NCBI GenBank assembly: GCA_029762595.1
Contig: JARVGJ010000002.1
Location: 62,001-126,000, forward strand
Source of the DNA: Methanolobus sp.
GTDB lineage: Archaea; Halobacteriota; Methanosarcinia; Methanosarcinales; Methanosarcinaceae
DNA length: 64,000 nucleotides
Direction: 5' to 3'
Below the pieces are notes generated by a model. The model did no database searches. It was not told where the DNA came from and worked only from the letters and a program-made list of their open reading frames with translations. How positions within the stretch are numbered: the stretch's first letter is position 1; each line of letters opens with the position of its first letter. A program made the position numbers and the translations under genes. This document shows, piece after piece, positions 62,703-64,000 of this stretch.

Positions 62703-63002
62703 TCACTGGTCTTCAAGCTCGATCTCCAGACCACCGATAAATCCGGTTGCTGCATTGAATATCAATGCAGTGATGATGCCTCCGATAAAACCCAGCACTC
62801 CGTAGAAAACAGGCAGTATTATTATCGCTGCTGCGCCAAAGAACATACTTTGGGCTCCTGGGCCATACATCATAGGGCCCGCTATTAAGGATGTTAACGT
62901 CATTATGGCTCCGAAGATCAGCCCCATTATAGCATAAATTACCCCAAGTATCTTTCCAAGTGAAAGCACCCCTATCTTACTTATATGTCTTGTTGCCATC
63001 AA
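62703..63002 (-). CDS. DUF3566-like membrane protein
   Basis: A 99-residue protein with two or three membrane helices. ISKIGVLSLGKILGVIYAIMGLI and FGAAAIIILPVFYGVLGFIGG (in parts), then ALIFNAATGFIGGLEIELED, match the DUF3566 family seen in archaea and actinobacteria. Function is unknown. A second ATG directly after the first may be the start (MATRHISK). It is on the same strand as the activase gene, 122 nt away. Confidence 0.75.
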   Translation of the reverse strand: MMATRHISKIGVLSLGKILGVIYAIMGLIFGAIMTLTSLIAGPMMYGPGAQSMFFGAAAIIILPVFYGVLGFIGGIITALIFNAATGFIGGLEIELEDQ

Positions 63003-63124
63003 TCAGACCTCCCTTTTATGTAACTGACATGCTGTTTGCTGCCTATAAATAGCCAACCCTCGGTCATTTGATATGGAAGGGATGAATAGTTGTAAAAGAA
63101 GAGATCGTTGTTTTATCACAACAT

Positions 63125-63904
63125 TCATCTGATATCATGTAACGCTGCACCCAGTGCTCCTGTCATCTGGGGTTTCTGCGGTACAAAAAGTGAGAGTTTC
63201 AGCTCTTTTTCCAGTGCTTTCCTGATGCCGTCATTTTTTGCCACGCCTCCTACAAAGGCAATATTTTCCTTTAGTCCTATCTGACGGGACATAACGGCAA
63301 CTCTCCTTGCAATGCTTTCAATGAGCCCTGCAGCTATATCTTCTTTAGCCAAACCTCTTGTACGAAGTGATATTACCTCGGATTCGGCAAAAACAGTACA
63401 CATGCTTGTAATATTTGCAGGTTTTGTGGCAGCAAGCGCTAAACTTCCCAGCTCATCAATGGGGACTTCAAGTGCTCTTGCAGTGTACTCCAGGAATTTG
63501 CCCGTGCCAGCCGCACACTTATCATTCATCAGGAAATCTGATACTTTTCCATTGTTCACAGAGATAACTTTGCTGTCCTGACCACCTATGTCAATTATCC
63601 CTTTTACATCCGGATACAGATAATACACGCCCCTTGCATGGGCTGTGATCTCGCTTATAGCTTTATCGGCAAATTCTATACTATTTCTTCCATATCCTGT
63701 TGAATAGACGTTGTCAACATCTTTCTTTTCAATCCCCGCTTTTTCAATGACATCCTCGTATGCTTTTTGAGCCGCTGCAATGAAATCAAATCCTGTGGGA
63801 CATATAGCACAGGCAATGATATTCTTTGATACAACCATTACTTTTGAGTCAACAAGCACTGCCTTGGTTGTGGCAGAGCCAGCATCGATCCCAACCGAGA
63901 TCAT
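63125..63904 (-). CDS. BadF/HgdC-type ATP-dependent activase
   Basis: A 259-residue ASKHA-fold ATPase that reduces a partner Fe-S protein at low potential. Phosphate loops read [13 protein letters not shown] near residue 5 and [11 protein letters not shown] near 100, and the cluster cysteines that bridge the dimer are in [11 protein letters not shown] (near 128) and [11 protein letters not shown] (near 167). [10 protein letters not shown] ends the adenosine site. Family members activate 2-hydroxyacyl-CoA dehydratases, benzoyl-CoA reductase or double-cubane cluster proteins. Its ATG overlaps the stop of the dehydratase-like gene by 4 nt. Confidence 0.92.
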   Translation of the reverse strand: MISVGIDAGSATTKAVLVDSKVMVVSKNIIACAICPTGFDFIAAAQKAYEDVIEKAGIEKKDVDNVYSTGYGRNSIEFADKAISEITAHARGVYYLYPDVKGIIDIGGQDSKVISVNNGKVSDFLMNDKCAAGTGKFLEYTARALEVPIDELGSLALAATKPANITSMCTVFAESEVISLRTRGLAKEDIAAGLIESIARRVAVMSRQIGLKENIAFVGGVAKNDGIRKALEKELKLSLFVPQKPQMTGALGAALHDIR

Positions 63905-64000
63905 GAAAGCATCTCCATAAACGCATCAACACGAAGTCCTATCTGCTCGATATCCGATTCGCTGTAATCCGTCTCGATAAAAAGCATGGGTATGCCAGCT
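63901..64000 (-). CDS. 2-hydroxyacyl-CoA dehydratase / double-cubane cluster protein, C-terminal end only
   Basis: Only the last 32 codons are inside the window; the gene continues past the right edge. The visible end, [19 protein letters not shown] followed by [12 protein letters not shown], is the typical C-terminus of HgdB/BcrB-type subunits. Its stop overlaps the activase start in ATGA, so the two form an operon with this gene first. In an archaeon without hydroxyglutarate fermentation, the double-cubane cluster protein with its reductase is the likelier identity, but the part seen does not decide. Confidence 0.75.
   Translation of the reverse strand, partial: AGIPMLFIETDYSESDIEQIGLRVDAFMEMLS

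Overview
The window is archaeal chromosome from a methanogen, most likely a methylotrophic member of the Methanosarcinaceae close to but not necessarily Methanosarcina. Supporting genes are mch (methenyl-H4MPT cyclohydrolase), mptE, a DHPS-like protein of the methanopterin type, an MsvR-type V4R regulator, the archaeal cobD-cbiB-cobZ-cobS-cobY cobamide operon, archaeal archaetidylinositol-phosphate-type synthase, Taw2, Trm1, LSm, a BHB-intron tRNA, TATA-box promoters, and GTG/TTG starts. Base composition is moderately AT-rich with very AT-rich intergenic regions. I saw no transposase, prophage or CRISPR; most of the window is ordinary core genome.

Layout. 1-5010: a 2[4Fe-4S] ferredoxin, then minus-strand genes for a YfcE-type phosphodiesterase, a cohesin/PGF-pre-PGF surface protein, a 46-residue zinc-ribbon protein, a GNAT acetyltransferase, a class I glutamine amidotransferase and a macro-domain protein. 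5115-5275: a 161-bp MITE with 8-bp target duplication just before pepD. 5295-13719: pepD, a DUF523/DUF1722 protein, an HdrD-like Fe-S protein, a sodium:solute symporter with a 41-residue companion protein, an asparagine synthetase fused to a Dph6-like domain, and an unknown protein. 14040-20955: a CDP-alcohol phosphatidyltransferase, purS-purQ, rnhB and a type IV pilus motor pair. 21311-28530: a UbiA-like membrane protein, pheT, an intron-containing tRNA-Arg, a TauE-type exporter, a K+ channel with its RCK partner, and a site-2 protease.

29017-41782: ftsZ, DHPS-like protein, a REC-PAS-kinase hybrid, mch with DUF2124, taw2, msvR with an operator over its own TATA box, a winged-helix/DUF2110 pair, trm1, a cupredoxin-like lipoprotein, a phosphoesterase and an AIM24 protein. 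42022-48128: cobamide assembly. Two tandem CobD paralogues open it; the first has lost the PLP lysine, the second heads a tightly overlapping cobD-cbiB-cobZ-cobS-cobY operon. 48634-64000: ileS, mptE, a DUF373 membrane protein, a purine/methylthioinosine phosphorylase, a RecA/KaiC-like protein with no P-loop, a Ski2-like helicase with zinc fingers, DUF3467, LSm plus a cysteine-rich HTH protein, tRNA-Glu, a DEAD-box RNA helicase, LrgA-LrgB, two small unknown proteins, and the activase/dehydratase pair of the HgdC/HgdB (double-cubane cluster) family, cut by the right edge.

The best leads are the tandem CobD with an inactivated active site, the AsnB-Dph6 fusion, the MsvR self-operator, the MITE, the DUF523 protein missing one cluster cysteine, and the small symporter-coupled protein. 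All family assignments come from reading motifs in the translations; no database search was run.
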